DNA from: Dendrobium chrysotoxum
Taxonomy: Eukaryota > Streptophyta > Magnoliopsida > Asparagales > Orchidaceae
NCBI GenBank assembly: GCA_019925795.1
Contig: CM034298.1
Location: forward strand, 52,602,365-52,666,364
DNA: 64,000 bases
Reading direction: 5' to 3'
Part shown: one piece after another, positions 21,808-34,474 of the stretch
How the letters are laid out: every line of letters begins with the position of its first letter
How positions within the stretch are numbered: the stretch's first letter is position 1
Notes under the pieces: generated by a model
The model's input: only the letters and a program-made list of their open reading frames with translations
Told to the model about the DNA's origin: nothing
Database searches by the model: none
Translations under genes and position numbers: made by a program

Positions 21808-23218
21808 GTGACGAATCAATAAAACGATCATTATATTAGTACTATCAATCAGTAAATGAATCATATAAAGCGATAAAATTAATGTGTCGGTAAATACTGT
21901 CAAAATTATATTAATGTAGTAAAATTATATAGGAGTGTACACATAATATCCAGTTATTTTATATCAATATCAAATCAGTATATTACATACTTAGTATGTC
22001 ACTTGCTTAGTATTAGTACAGTGCATCGATAGTATTAAACAATATTAGTGTCTAGATCAGTAATAGAAATAGTCTAATGGTTAGAGCAGTATTACAATAA
22101 TAAATCCATGTAGTAATAATAAATCAATACAGTAATAGGAACACTGCCTCAATATTATGAATTTTAGTCATCACACAAAACAAGCAAGAAGTTCTGGCTA
22201 ACACGATATTTTTTTAAAAATCAATAATCGGAAGTTGGTAACCATTAACTCGGTATACAGAGTTGTCACACTTTGCCCTTCTAATAACTCCTTAAAACTC
22301 CCAATCAGTATCATATGAATCAGTAGAGGATAACACCAAATCACAGTATTTAAAAAAAAGTCTGTCGGCTCACCATCTTCTACAAGTAAATTAATCTCTA
22401 ACCATAGGTCAATAAGTCTTTACTTATTTTTACACATATTATTATCAAAGTATTATAACAGTAATAGTGGCATATCTACATTCATTACAAATGCATTGCA
22501 GTAAATAAAATATTATTAGAAAAAGTGTAAATTAAAATGTCCTAATGGTAGGCAACAAAAAGCCCTAATGATCAGAAATTTATATTTTTTAGAAATTAAT
22601 CAAATTACTAAATATTGTATATAATAATATTCTAAAGCTTTAAATGAACTAAAATACTATTTTTAGATGTTAAAATAAAATTTTAAATTAGTAAAAATTG
22701 CTATTTTTTTAAATCACTGCGCGAAAAATCTCAAATAAATACTCAAAACGTTCATAATCTCAATCCTCTCTTTTCTCTCTAAATTTTCCTAAATCCTCTC
22801 AGTTAGTCAATTTTAGGATAGAAATGGATTTTATGTTAGTGACTTAAGATATTTATAATAAAATAAATAATATAATTTAAATTTAATTATATAATTTAAA
22901 TAATTTTTAATATAAAATTCATATAATTTCTTTTGGAGTTTTAAAAATTATAGATAAGTACTCATAAAATAACCCAATTTATTTAGAAAATACTAGTTAA
23001 ATTACTTTGCAAAATAGACACTTAATAGCCTCAAAATTCTTATTTGTACAGATAGGTATAAATTTCTTAAGGATTTGTATCCATGCCCAAAATTACAGAA
23101 AATTTAGTATAATTAAAATACTATAATATCTATGTTATGGTGAAAACAGTTTACGATTTGGAGTTATAATAACTCTTGAAAAAATTTATTTGGCAGAGTC
23201 AAAATACAAGATATTACA
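21808..23218 (-). repeat. 5' LTR of the gypsy element, second part
   Basis: Continues the LTR interrupted at 17610 and aligns with about 14140-15697, ending CAAGATATTACA. Total length without the insertion is about 1.93 kb against 2.07 kb for its partner. Confidence 0.8.
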
Positions 23219-25459
23219 TCGACTTGGTCTCGTGTGCATGAATATGCTTGGACCAATTTAGTCCTAGTCCTGGTGATTATAAGTAGTTGTCTTAGGTTAT
23301 AGTAATATAAAGAAAGGTTTGAATGCTAAGTTTGGACACTAATTTTAAACTTCCAGTTCAAAAGTGAAATTCAAACTAGTTAAAAAGACTACATATAAAA
23401 TGAGGGTCAAAATAGAAGGCCAAATGGGGTTCAAACATAATGCTCAAACCTAGTTTGAACTTGTTTTTCAAATCTAAGGTTTGATAATAAAGGTTCAAAA
23501 TTCACTTTGAATAATATTCAAACTCTATGGGTTTGAACCATTAAACTTTTCTTTTATACATAGGATTCTATAAATAGCATCGAAATTATATTTGAATAAA
23601 TTTTAACTTATAATATAAGGTTTGGACCTTCTTTGAACCTAGCTCAAACATCTTTTCGAGCATAGGGTTTGACCATTAGCTTCAAAATAAATGTTTGATA
23701 TGAGATTCAAAATTTTTTGAATTGAGTTCAAACATAATGTTTGAATATTTGCTTTGGAGTTGGGTTCGATTGAGGCTCAATCTTGAGGATCAAACCTTAA
23801 TTTTCTTCATTACATTTTATGAAATTGATTCATTTGATTTTCTTTGTTATGCATACATGCCAAAATTATTATTTTTTTCTAATAGAGAGACATTATAGTA
23901 ATAATTTAAATATTAGTTGTCCTCGTTTGCGATCTTATTATGGGCCTATGTTGCACTTCTCCTCCATCACATTCACTTAATAACCAAATTGTCACCCTTT
24001 TCCCGTTACCAAAATAATAATTCAACCTATAACTCTCATAAAAATTAGGACTAACTCCATGCTCTTAGAATTTTTAAGGAAAACCTTTAGTTCACCATCA
24101 TAAGAAAGCCAAAATAGTCATAGAAAATATGCAAGGATTTAGAAGGCCATTTCTATGTATATATGACTTAGTTTTAATGAAGTAGAATCAATATTTCTAA
24201 CAACTCATACACATAATATGACATAACAAGGTGGTATGAATAATATAAACCAATTTGTGCTTTAATAAGTTATAATAGTTTACAATAAGAAATGGAAAGT
24301 AAAATCAGTATAAGTGAATAATAAAGCATACAGTATGTGTGATAGCAAGTTTCATATGTTATGTGTAAACATAGTCTAAATAAATCATAGAGCTTTGATA
24401 AGTAAGGAATTTTGCATGTAATATGTAATATTATGAGTAATATGATCACTAATCGTTTGACATTATAGTCCATATTTCTACATATGGTGGAAACCTTACA
24501 ACTCACAAGATAAGGCATCATTTGGGGCAAATTTATTAGTAAGGCTTCATTTGGGACAACTTTCTTTCTACTTTCTAAAGCATGTTGCCTTCCTTGGATG
24601 CGGTAGCCATTTCTCAGGCTCCCTCTCAAGAATTAAACCCTAATTCTTTGTCACCCTTCACCACCATAGTTGGCCCATATCCTACCATCAAAAGTTGATA
24701 GGGCAGATATTTGAATGATGCATCTCGGGCATAAGGGTCATGCTATTCGATGAGTTATCATGAATCATCAAGGCAACGAGAAAAATCCCACATTGACCTT
24801 TTACCTAATAAAAGCATCCCTTCCAAAAGTCAGGCTTTTGGTGCATGTATTTGCTGTAGAATTACTATAGTTACCCGAGTAGCACCTACCATCAAATGAA
24901 CTATAACTGATTTAATGAGCCATTCACAGTTTCATAGTCTAAAATAGTTCATACTTACACATGCATTGTTTAATCTTTGAGACAATCATATGACTATTGG
25001 CAGAATCAATCAGGTAGCATGGCCTCAATAAAACTATGATCTCACCAATAATCACTATCTTGATGGGAGGAGGGGCAAGAACCAAAGTTGCACAGAGGAT
25101 AAGACAACATCACCTTTGGATTAGCCAACTCGAACAAGGTGCCCATGACACCAAGGCTATTTTTTGAATAAGCAACATTTGCAATAACATAATGAGATCC
25201 CAAATAAACCACCTAAGTAATGATAATGTCATGAGATGGCGCCTCAGGAAGGGGTGGAAGGGTCTCATTTTATAAAACACTATTTATGCATTAAATAAGG
25301 CCTTAGAAACTACCCACGAATCATTACTGAGAGTTAATACCACAAATAAAGGGATTCATGATGCAAGCAAAAATTATGGAGTCATGGTTGATCTCTAAAA
25401 TATTATGAGGACCATAAAAATGAAAAGATTATTTTATTGATGATTAGTCACATAAAAGT
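23219..25459 (+). repeat. Unit 1 intergenic sequence, conserved with units 2 and 3
   Basis: After about 65 unassigned bases, TTAGGTTATAGTAATAT...AAAGGTTTGAATGC at about 23291 resumes the sequence seen at 41703 and 50753. It stays alignable throughout (for example TTATGCATACATG at 23848 and 42056; CTTGGATG..GTAGCCAT at 24593 and 42837). Repeated words such as GGTTTGAA and TTCAAA give it a patchy direct-repeat look at 23330-23760. No gene; the frame at 24270-24629 is not preserved in the other units. Confidence 0.7.
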
Positions 25460-27022
25460 TGTAACACCCTGAAATCAAATTTGCAAGAATTATTTATTTT
25501 ATCTTTTTAATTATTTATTAGAACTTCTATAAATCATCAATATAAATTAATATATCTAGTGAAAATAACTAATAATCATATATATAAAAATAATTCACTA
25601 TATTTATTCATTCAAAATCATATACATAGTAGTCAAGAGATTAATACAATCAGTAATATATCAATATTTCTTGACTACCAAAAGAATAAAATAAAAATAT
25701 AAAGAAAAACCTGAAGATCTTTGACAATCTCACTCTAACTAGTCTTGACCCTTTCCCTGACTTGAAATCAATAAAATTCATATAATGAGCTAAAAGCCTA
25801 GTAGTAACTCAAATTCACTAAAGCTTTCAATATAAGGTTTGAAGAATCAATATACATGCTTAGCTCAATCAATATAATCAATATCATTCAATCTCATCAA
25901 TGACCAGTTATCATTAATAACACTCAAAATGATCAATGGCAAAATAAGAAATTATTATAATGAAATCTAGGAATCAATAACATGTATGAGATTCAATAAA
26001 TTAGTAAAGTAGTGGTGCTGAAATCATTTATAAATTAGTAAACAAATCATAACATATAGATGTCAATGCCAATTATCTTATTTAATATCGATCATATGCA
26101 GCATATGCAGTCAATACATGTTTTTATACCCATTATAATCTATCTATCAATGCTCTCTATACATATTATATTTCTATATATTAGTATAATCAATGCATAC
26201 ATGCTTCAGTATATAAGACAATATTCATCAAGGTAGGACATCCAGCTTTAATGTGATATTTTTATTTTTTCATTCATATTTTTTATTTTTTCATTCATAT
26301 TCATTCAATCATTATTAATAAATTATCATCATTATCATTATAAGGGATTTTTAATAATTATTAAGGGTCATCACCCTCTACCTGTCGGCATAATCAGTCA
26401 TCAGTTACAGACTACAATCGGGATAATACTACAAATCATCTTTAAAGGAAAGCCCGTCGGTCCACCCTCATACGCAAGTCATTAAACTTTTAAGAGGAAA
26501 CCCATATTAATTATAGTGTTGACACCAGCTTCCTTGCTTTTATTCAAATACCATAGTTTAAAATGTAATATGAAATACTCAAATCTATAAAATGAAGGAA
26601 TTTCTATATTATCTTATAACTTCATAAATTCATTTTTATTCTACTTAGTAAAATTTAATAATATTATAGTCAAAATATCCACAATATTCATATCTATCAT
26701 ATTCAAAAAGTTGCATGATAAAAATGATAAATTAGGAGAAAATACATTTTAATCAATTTAAAAGAGAAGAAATCCATCAAACTCAAAATCGTTCAAAACT
26801 AAAATGAGATTTGTGCTACTTATAACTATTATAAGAAATCTTTGAACAAAATTAATGGATGAAAATGCCCCGAATGCTCTTCATTCCCAAAACGTTGCCG
26901 TAATTTCCATCATAGTTATGCTCTCATCATAACGTCCCAGTGCTCTAAAGCAGAGTGCCGTTGCACTCTAGTTCAAACATAAATTCAAATTTTTAACACT
27001 TTTCATATCTCAAGCTATTACA
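25460..27022 (-). mobile_element. Solo gypsy LTR, 1563 bp
   Basis: Runs TGTAACACCCTGAAATC to AAGCTATTACA. It interrupts unit 1 exactly where units 2 and 3 are continuous (CACAAAAGTAATCACTAATC at 43696; also 52977). AAGT lies on both sides (25456-25459 and 27023-27026). It has the family's GAAAGCCCGTCGGTCCACC (26450) and AATGAGCTAAAAGCC landmarks. Non-coding. Confidence 0.75.
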
Positions 27023-28550
27023 AAGTAGCTACTAATCAATAGAAGCAAATTCCATGACAACTCATGTGTCACAAATGGCCTCTAGCAACATTAACCAACC
27101 TAATAGCACCACCTAAAATTGAAGAGTAAGCTAACTCTAATAATAGGCAAACCAAAGAGTCCAGGTAATGATGGCGATGACAAGCTCCTACAAGATACAT
27201 AAAATTGTTGTAGAGAATGTAACTTGTAAAAGTTGTTATAGAAAGCAGCTTCTTAGTATAAGATTTTTTGAAAGAAATGAAAAAGTAGCGGCCAAATAGA
27301 AATTATGGTTGTAGTTTGAAAAGCAAAGCAACAAGAAAGCTATCACAAATGAAGCCTAAATACCTTAGGAATACAAAATACTTGTTAAAATTTTGGCACA
27401 ATTACATAAAAATAAGTAGAAACACCAAAATAAGAAATATCAAAAGTTATATTATTAAAATTGTCAATATACAATAAAATCCTTATTTTGCCTAAATTCA
27501 CAAAGAAAAAAAAGATGATAAAAACTTTTAGAACAAAATTAGATGACTTCTAATATGGGATAATAACAACCTACCTTATATAGATCAAGAATTTTAATTG
27601 GCCTGATTGCTAAATCAAACTCAATGACTTTCAAATCATGCTTTCACTCTTTGGAATGCCTCTCTCTCTTGCTCTCTATTTTTGGTTGGTTGGGATAAGA
27701 ATTAAATGGAAAATTTAAATGATATATTTATAGTTATAACTAAGTGAAAAATTATGATAGAATTTGAAGTCACATAGCCAATAAATGCTTGATTCAATAC
27801 AAAGCTTAGAAAAATTCATAAAAAAAAAGTCAAAATATAATATGGAGCCTAGAAAATTATGGTACAAATTATCTCTACATAATATGATAGATAGCTCTAT
27901 GAAGTTCAATCAATGCACATATAACAATCATAAAAAGTTTGTTGGGAAGAAAAACAAGCAACAAAACAAACAAGACAAGAAAAAAATGGAAGGGTACACC
28001 AGAATTTAATGTGAAAAAACTTGAGTCCGAGAAAAAAGCCACATAGCCACACCATACAAAAAAAATTCACTATGAAAATGGGAAGAATTTATACAAATCT
28101 CTCTTCTTCTCTCTCCACACTTTTCTCTTTTTTACTACATACAATAATAAAGAGATGCTTTTTAGTACACCAAATGGCACAGTTCTTTGAGTGAAATAAC
28201 ACCATGACATTGCATCATATAGTGTCGCGACATCATGGTTTAGAGCACTGCAACACTCTACTCTCTGTCTCCTGCTCAATCCTGGAGCAGTGGAGTGCTC
28301 CAACAAATAGAGCTACGACATTTTTTATGGAAAAAAATTCAGGCGAAAGGTCATCGACCCCAAATAAGGGAACGCTACCCTCTTGCAACCCCTTGGTGAG
28401 CTCAACCAATGGCATTTAGGTTTGAGACAATAGTACAACATGATTGATTGACACAATTATATTCTACACAAAACTAAAAAAGTTGAACACAACAACCAAG
28501 ACATTTTAATATAGTATTCAAATTTTGTGTTAAAAGAATGTAAATCAAAT
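27023..28550 (+). repeat. Tail of unit 1
   Basis: Matches 43709-44760 plus 48485-49001 in unit 2 and the equivalents in unit 3. At about 28059-28070 (AGCCACACCATACAAAA) it shows the uninterrupted site into which the RTE LINE of units 2 and 3 inserted. 28200-28320 carries GCACTGCAACACTC and GGAGCAGTGGAGTGCTCC words. Small frames at 28070-28419 are shadows in this repeat-like tail. Confidence 0.7.
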
Positions 28551-29127
28551 TGAAACTTCAATAATTGGACAAAGTACCAATTAAACGTGAAAATGGCACA
28601 ATAAAAGAGGAGTAAATTAGTGAGTTAAAAATTTTACAAAAATATTTTGAGTTAAAAAATAATTTTTAAATTTATTGGGAAGTGTTTGAATAAATGAAAT
28701 CACCACTCACAACACAGCTTAAAATAAGTATTACTCTTTTATGTTTTTAGATTTTATAGAAAAACCAAATAATAAATTTTTTTTATTTCAAAATAAATAT
28801 CAATTACAATCAACCACAATAATCTTCATGTACAAGTATAACACAATCAAACGAGAGTACTGAAATTTAAATTTTAAGAAAATAAAATTGTAGAAAGTAA
28901 ATGAGTAAAGTAAAGAGATGTAAATTGATTTTTGTAGTGGTTCGGTTAAATTGACTTACGTCCCTAAAGGTCATCTCTTTGGGTATTGCACTATCACAGT
29001 GAATCTTCTTCAGCCCACAGTTAGGCAAAGAATCCCTTCTCCCTTTCCACAAGTGGAGAATGCACATTTATAGACTGATCGCACCCAAGAAATCCCTCCT
29101 TTCACCTCCTCAATCTGGCGGAGTCAC

Positions 29128-30001
29128 TGTGTTTATCACACTCTATGATCTATATTATAAAATTATATTTGTCTTTCATTTTAATAATTTAAGTCGAGCT
29201 TACCAATGAACAATGAAAAGAAATATGATTATATTTTTGTCTTATTCGAAGCATCATATCACAGGATCCTTACCCTTTTCTAAAAATATGTAGAACCACG
29301 TAATGAGCACATAACCCAGCAAGTAATTAAAATATTACAACTAAAATTAATGCAAGATAAAAGAGAATAATATGCTATAAATTAAATGAAAAATATATGC
29401 ATCAATATCTATACTGATTATATGTATTAATTTATCCTTTCATAGTTCATCACATCTCAATCCATTATATCATCAATCATAGTATCAATAACAGTCAATA
29501 GTACTAATACCAATAAAAATATTAGTACATGATTGATAATATTAAATAGTATTAATTATAATAAACAGTAATAATGTTAGTCATAATATCAGTACAGTAT
29601 CCTTAGTAGTGTTAGTATCAATATTCAGATATTCAATGAGTGTATCTTAAGAGTATCTTGCTCTTATACTTATGACTCCCAATTAGTTTCCCCTTATAAC
29701 TCCTAATGAATATACTCCTTATAACTCCCATTGAATCATGTAAATCAGTTGCCCTAACTCCTTATAACTCCTAATCAATCTCTAACTCCTTATGACTCCC
29801 AATTAATGAATCATGTGGATTAGTAGGATATCATGTGGAGTTATTATATCATATATCTAATATCATTCAATACTTCATTTAAAATGAAATAAAATCATAT
29901 CAAATTATTCAGAATGATCAAATCTATAATATATCTAAACTTGCACGATGAAAGCTTATGAAATCAGAAGAAAATTTATTTCACATATTTGAGTTATTAC
30001 A
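29128..30001 (-). repeat. Nested gypsy LTR fragment, 874 bp
   Basis: Carries the gypsy LTR landmark ACCACGTAATGAGC...CCAGCAAGTAA (29295) and repeated CTCCTTATGACTCCCAAT words (29645-29800), as at 36420-36550 and 38765-38900. Flanks are GTCAC and GTGAC. Absent at the same place in the partner LTR near 35045. Shorter than the 1.56-2.07 kb relatives, so internally deleted. Confidence 0.65.
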
Positions 30002-30417
30002 GTGACCTCCTTTCACCTAATCATACTAGCGGAGTCACTAAGTCCTCCTTTCACCTCCTTGATATGATGTAGTCACCATGTCTTCCTTTCACCTCCTTGG
30101 TTTGGCAGAGTCTTCGAGTCCTCTTTTCACCTCCTTAGTCCAGTGGCATTATTGACGGTCTTTGCCCCCAAAGGATTTCCTCATAGAGCTTCCCTCAAGA
30201 CAAACACCAACACAATTGGAGGACCTCAAGTGTAGGTCGGCCAAAGCAACTAGGTGGAAGGCCCCACTTACATTCCCTTGAATCCCTCAAGGCTCTTCTT
30301 CCGCTTACATAATCTGACCCATTCTCTTTTTTTGCTTAATGCTCTACCTTCAAGCTCTCTCATAGAAGAAATAAAACCCTTGACTGTTCAAAGACTTGTT
30401 CAAAGATTATAACAAGA

Positions 30418-30427
30418 ATTTATATAG
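30418..30427 (-). promoter_or_regulatory. TATA box of the copia LTR
   Basis: Minus strand CCTCTATATAAATTC; the partner LTR has CCTCTATATAAACTC near 35396-35408. Palindrome pairs lie directly upstream in element orientation. Confidence 0.5.
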
Positions 30428-30468
30428 AGGGCTTCTAAAAACTCTAAATTTTAATTTAGTTACCTCCA

Positions 30469-30845
30469 ATCATATCGTATGATACACATATCGTATAGTA
30501 TGATTAGTTTATTTTATGTTGTATGATCCAAGATTAGCCTGTACTATATATTTAATTGAATAACTAGTTCATGTAGGATGAACCCTGAGAAGAATGGGAT
30601 CGTTCAAGATATCACTTTGTTAATGGTCCTAGACGATTGAAATCGTACAGTATAATCTTAAATTCATTTGATTAATCATTAGGATTAAATTAGGCAAGAT
30701 ATTAAAACATAGTATAGTACGATCACGTTTATATAATATAATTAGAATAATTTTTGAATTTTGATTTTTTGCCTAATTTAATTGATAAAGGGGAATCTAT
30801 ATATAGTTGATCATCATGTACGATGTGTTAACTATATAGTACGAT
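30469..30845. repeat. Degenerate palindrome pairs in the copia LTR
   Basis: 15-bp elements with ATCGT...ACGAT-type arms start at 30469/30490, 30709/30730 and 30810/30831, each pair 21 bp apart; a fourth pair (30599/30622) is 23 apart. Partner LTR: 35446/35467 and 35801/35822, again 21. Arms often read ATCAT or ATGAT, as expected from decay of methylated CpG. Confidence 0.65.
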
Positions 30846-31252
30846 TAGTTAAAGCCCATTTAAAATTTAATCTTACTTAATTAAATATTTTAATTAATTT
30901 TTATTTAGATTGATTATATAGCATGATTAAGATCATACAATACAAATTTAAAAAAATAAAATATTTAATTTCACTCCTCTTTGCATGTGTGTGCACGGTT
31001 GCTAAGCTAATATGTACCTATTACAAAAATAGACTCATGAAAAAATAAAATTAATGTCTCTTTGAGACATAAATTAACTCACACAACACAGTCTTGAGCC
31101 ATAATCCTTAATCTTGTTTCATGTATGCTAAACCTAAAGTGTTAGTAGTGTACAAGAAAAACATAGGCAGTGATAAAGTAAAAAAAACTAAATAAATATT
31201 TAATAATACTTTTAATTATCAAAACACTAGGTTGGACACATGGATTGTAACA

Positions 31253-31268
31253 ATCTCCCCCTTTTTAT
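31253..31268 (-). other. Polypurine tract of the copia element
   Basis: Minus strand TAAAAAGGGGGAGATT immediately precedes TGTTACAATCC, the LTR start. Confidence 0.75.
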
Positions 31269-31711
31269 AATGACAAACATTGTTGGTTGGAAATTGAATT
31301 TGCAAGATTAAATTTTTAATTCCTACTAAGTTCTCCTCCTCACTATGTGCTTTCTTTTAAAATTTGAGAAAAACTTTAATCTTTTTTATTTTTTTTTTTA
31401 ACATTTAAAGAACTTTTTAAATTTTAAATTTTTTTATTTTTTAAATTAAATAATCAAACAAAAAATAATCAAAATAAGTACTAAAAGCAAACAAATTGCA
31501 ATAATAAAAAGAAAGCAATACAACCAATACACTCACTAATCCCCCTTTTGACATCACCAAAAAGAGAAACTACAAACAAACTATAGTACAAAAAAAAGAA
31601 CAGTTAAAAATAAAAAGTACAAGTAAACATGCTACAAACAATAAATAACACAAACTACTCAAAACAAACATGAACATACACACAATTTCACATACCATTA
31701 ACTCAATCTTT
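31269..31711 (-). other. Copia 3' non-coding region
   Basis: AT-rich, with no frame. It contains another purine run on the minus strand (GATGTCAAAAGGGGGATTAG, about 31536-31555), like the AAAGGGGGAGTCAG run in the plus-strand element near 697. Confidence 0.5.
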
Positions 31712-31945
31712 CTAAGAACTTATATCAATGACACCTAGTCTATTCGTATGTGTGCTGAAAGTATCAAAATTCAAGGGTTTAGTAAAAAAATTTGCTAATT
31801 GGTTCTCAGTATCAACATGCAGAAGTTCTACATCACCCTTGGATATATGATCCATAATAAAATGATGTATGATATCTATATGTTTAATGAGTGAATGTTG
31901 GATTAGATTTTTAGAATTAAAAATTGCACTAGTATTTTCACACAT
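31712..31945 (-). pseudogene. Copia RNase H C-terminal fragment
   Basis: Reads CENTSAIFNSKNLIQHSLIKHIDIIHHFI...VELLHVDTENQLANFFTKPLN, the standard copia RNase H end (CDN.SAI..SKNP..H.RTKHI...TKPL). Ends shortly before the element's 3' non-coding region. Upstream frames are broken. Confidence 0.85.
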
Positions 31946-33120
31946 AATAGGGATTGTACCTACATGCAGTCCAAAGTCAAGAATCTATTACTTTAGCTGT
32001 AGGACTTGGGAAATATAGTTTTCTATAGCTACATACTATGCTTATGTGGTGGATAAAACTACTGACTTTTATTTTCTGCTAGACCAGGAAATCAAAGATT
32101 ATCCATAAATAGGCAAGTTCCAAATATATTTTTTTGTCTACTTTACACCAAATAAAATTTGATTTAGAATACCCTACAAGGTCAAAAGTGGAGTTACTCA
32201 AATGATACCAGATATCTGAACTTTGGCTACCTATCAAATATCTTAGAATTCTCTAAACATCAATCATGTGAGATTCTTTAAGATTATCTTGAAACCTAAC
32301 ACATAAATAAGCACTAAATATATAATCATATAGTTCAATCTACTTGTAGTAAGGTAGAGTAGCAATCCTATAATCCCTTTTGGTCAATGGATTTACTATT
32401 TATATCCTTATCTAAATGGATAGTCGAGCTCATCAGTGTATTTATACTTTTCTAACTTCCATATTGAATTTTAAAAATTTCTTTGATGTATTTTGTCTGA
32501 CTAAGGAAGGTACCATCTTCTCTTTATTTTACACTAAATCTAACAATGTAAGTCAACTCACCCATCATGTTCATTTCAAACTCCCTACTCATAGTGGTAG
32601 AAAATTAATTACACATATTTTCATCTGTGGATACTAAGAGCTATCATCAACATTAATTTATACTATGAATATATCATCTCCAAATTTTTTAAGAAATAAG
32701 GTGGTGTCTACACTACACTTAACAAATGACTTTTTTTAATAAAAAGTTGATGAGCCTATTATGTCATGCCTTTGGACTTGTTTCAACTCATATAGTGCTT
32801 TCTTAAGCTTGTAAACATTATTGGGAAATAAAGAATTTTCAAAGCATAGGCGTTGTTCTATATAGACATCCTCTTTTATTTCACTATTTAAAAAATTACT
32901 TTTGACATCTATTTGGTATAACTTAAAGCCTCTAAAATAAGCAAAATGCTAATAAACTCTTATGGCCTCTAACCTAGCTACTAGGGTAAAATTCTCTTCA
33001 AAATCAATAACATCTACTTGATTATACCCATTAACTACTATCCTAGCTTTATTTTTACTATAGACCCAAAGTCATTCAATTTATTCTTAAATCCCATTTG
33101 GTACGAACTACTATCCTATC
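31946..33120 (-). pseudogene. Copia reverse transcriptase remnant
   Basis: No long frame remains, but translated pieces are recognisable: QVDVIDFEENFTLVAR (about 32975-33022; usual form Q.EGIDY.ETFAPVAR) and YKLKKALYELKQVQR (about 32765-32815; usual KLKKALYGLKQAPR). Just before these, NKARIVVNGYNQ matches NKARLVAQGYNQ. Many stops; dead. Confidence 0.7.
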
Positions 33121-33129
33121 TTAATTATT

Positions 33130-33503
33130 TTCAAATAATAAACATTATTAGATGCATCAATACAATTCAAGTCAAGAATATAAACATTTTTATTCTCATA
33201 CCTTCTAAAATAAGTTTTCCATTAAAAATAATTAGGCATTTGTTAGAAAAAAAAATTAATATCAAAGCTTTTGTCACATAATTTTAAGTTATATTTTAAG
33301 CCTTCAACTAATAGAATAGTTTCTAGAGTAAATCTATTAGTTTTGCTAATTATACATGTACTTACCACCTTCCTAGTGGTATTGTCTCCCAAGGTGACTT
33401 TACCTCCATTCTTGGCTTCCAGTATAATGAATTGCTTCAAATCTCCCGTTATATGCCTTAAGTAGCCACTTTCTAAGTACCACATGCTCTGATTGGATCT
33501 CAT
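33130..33503 (-). pseudogene. Copia protease and GAG-pre-integrase remnant
   Basis: MWYLESGYLRHITGDLKQF is the copia protease region with ESG in place of the active-site DSG. GGKVTLGDN and VLLVEGLKYNL follow the usual order. Further on, GKLIFRRYENKNVYILDL (about 33165-33225) resembles the GAG-pre-integrase start. The RT region follows within about 100 bp, so the integrase core is deleted. Confidence 0.75.
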
Positions 33504-33549
33504 GTGAGAGTATACCTACAAAGCAATCATAAGTTAAGTTTGGGAACCT

Positions 33550-34440
33550 AGAAATAAAACTTATTAGATTTATCAATTTTATTTTTTGCTTTTGTAAAAG
33601 TGGTGCTTATGTTTATATTTCAAGAAGCTCTTTAATTGACGTGTCATCAAAGAAATATCTTCGCTCCCATTAGCTTTTGAATCACTACTCTCTGTGTAAT
33701 CAACCTTTAATGCCACAGTTCATTCATTATTTCTTCTGATCACCTGCATCTTGAAGCCTTTGGCTCACATTTTGCTCGTAAGCACTTAGAGAGCCTAAAG
33801 ATTATCATAAAATAAAATTTAAAATCTTTAATTCAAATATAGTAGTAACTTTAACATCATAAGAATCAGACAACAACATAATATTTTATTAACTTTTTTG
33901 AATTAGAAACCTCTCTTCCCAAGGCATGCAAAGAAGCGACTATCTTTGTGAACCTAGTATATATATCAGATATTGACTCACTAGATTTCATGTGAAAAAT
34001 CCCATACTCATGTAATAATAAATTTAATCATAACTTTTTAACCTCACTAATGCCTTCGTAGATGATACACTATCTATCTCATATCTCCTGTCCATTAGTA
34101 AATATAGATACATATATATAATCCTCTGATTTTAATATATAGAAAAAATAATTTAAATACTTTTGCATTCAATTGGGCTAGATCTCTTTCTTCTACAAAC
34201 CATTTAGTAAAAGGAATATTAATTTTCTTGTCATTAACAAATTGTGAAGTTACTGCATATTCTACTTGAATCATGTGTCACATGCAAAAAATAGATTGCA
34301 AAAATGTTGACATTCATATTAATGTTGGCATTCATATTTTCTAGAAATTGAATGGTATATTGTCAAACAAATGTGGATGGGTAATAAAAAAATCCTTCAG
34401 TAGTAATACAGTTTCCAAGGCTCAAACTCTTTGTGTTAAA
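33550..34440 (-). pseudogene. Copia Gag remnant
   Basis: Scattered frames translate to KWFVEERDLAQLNAKVFKLFF (about 34140-34205), ESISDIYTRFTKIVASLHALG (about 33920-33985) and SSDSKANGSEDISLMTRQLK (about 33645-33705). These correspond in order to the UBN2-type Gag of SIRE/Maximus copia elements. Several stops and shifts. Confidence 0.7.
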
Positions 34441-34457
34441 ATCACAATATAAGAAAA

Positions 34458-34472
34458 CCTACTCTAATACCA
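34458..34472 (-). other. Primer binding site, tRNA-iMet type
   Basis: Minus strand TGGTATTAGAGTAGG two bases after the LTR end ACTTTCA; matches TGGTATCAGAGC with C-to-T changes. Confidence 0.8.
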
Positions 34473-34474
34473 AT

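Larger units (their letters stand above)
13631..23218 (-). mobile_element. Ty3/gypsy element, gag-only, with a nested solo LTR
   Basis: Two LTRs (13631-15697; 17090-17610 continued at 21808-23218) flank about 1.4 kb of internal DNA. A polypurine tract lies at 15698-15713, gag remnants at 16060-16733 and a tRNA-iMet primer site at 17070-17087, all on the minus strand. No protease, RT, RNase H or integrase is present, so the element is internally deleted. Flanks TCAAC (13626-13630) and TCGAC (23219-23223) look like a 5-bp target duplication with one change. Confidence 0.85.
5146..28550 (+). repeat. Tandem duplication unit 1 (ferredoxin plus flanks, split by insertions)
   Basis: Unit 1 sequence is recognisable by alignment to units 2 and 3 at 5146-6244 (promoter, gene, 3' flank), 11346-11390, 23286-25459 and 27023-28530. 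The rest is inserted DNA: an L1 LINE, an LTR-like block with a nested gypsy element, and a solo LTR. Unit 1 lacks the CACTA fragment and the RTE LINE seen in units 2 and 3. At those points it carries uninterrupted sequence (around 24025 and 28062), that is, empty sites. Confidence 0.8.
28551..31252 (-). repeat. 3' LTR of the copia element
   Basis: 2702 bp including a nested 874-bp LTR piece at 29128-30001. Read on the minus strand it has degenerate palindrome pairs, TATA box, then 4-5 copies of an approximately 40-bp repeat (CTCCGCC...GAGGTGAAAGGAGG), the same plan as the LTR at 867-2504. Confidence 0.8.

Noticed and set aside
13631..23218. Tandem duplication as the cause of the two LTR-like blocks
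   Set aside because: Primer site, polypurine tract and gag in the right order between them show an LTR element; no other flanking sequence is duplicated.
24270..24629. 119-codon minus-strand frame in unit 1
   Set aside because: Not kept in the aligned parts of units 2 and 3; hydrophobic low-complexity translation of AT-rich DNA.
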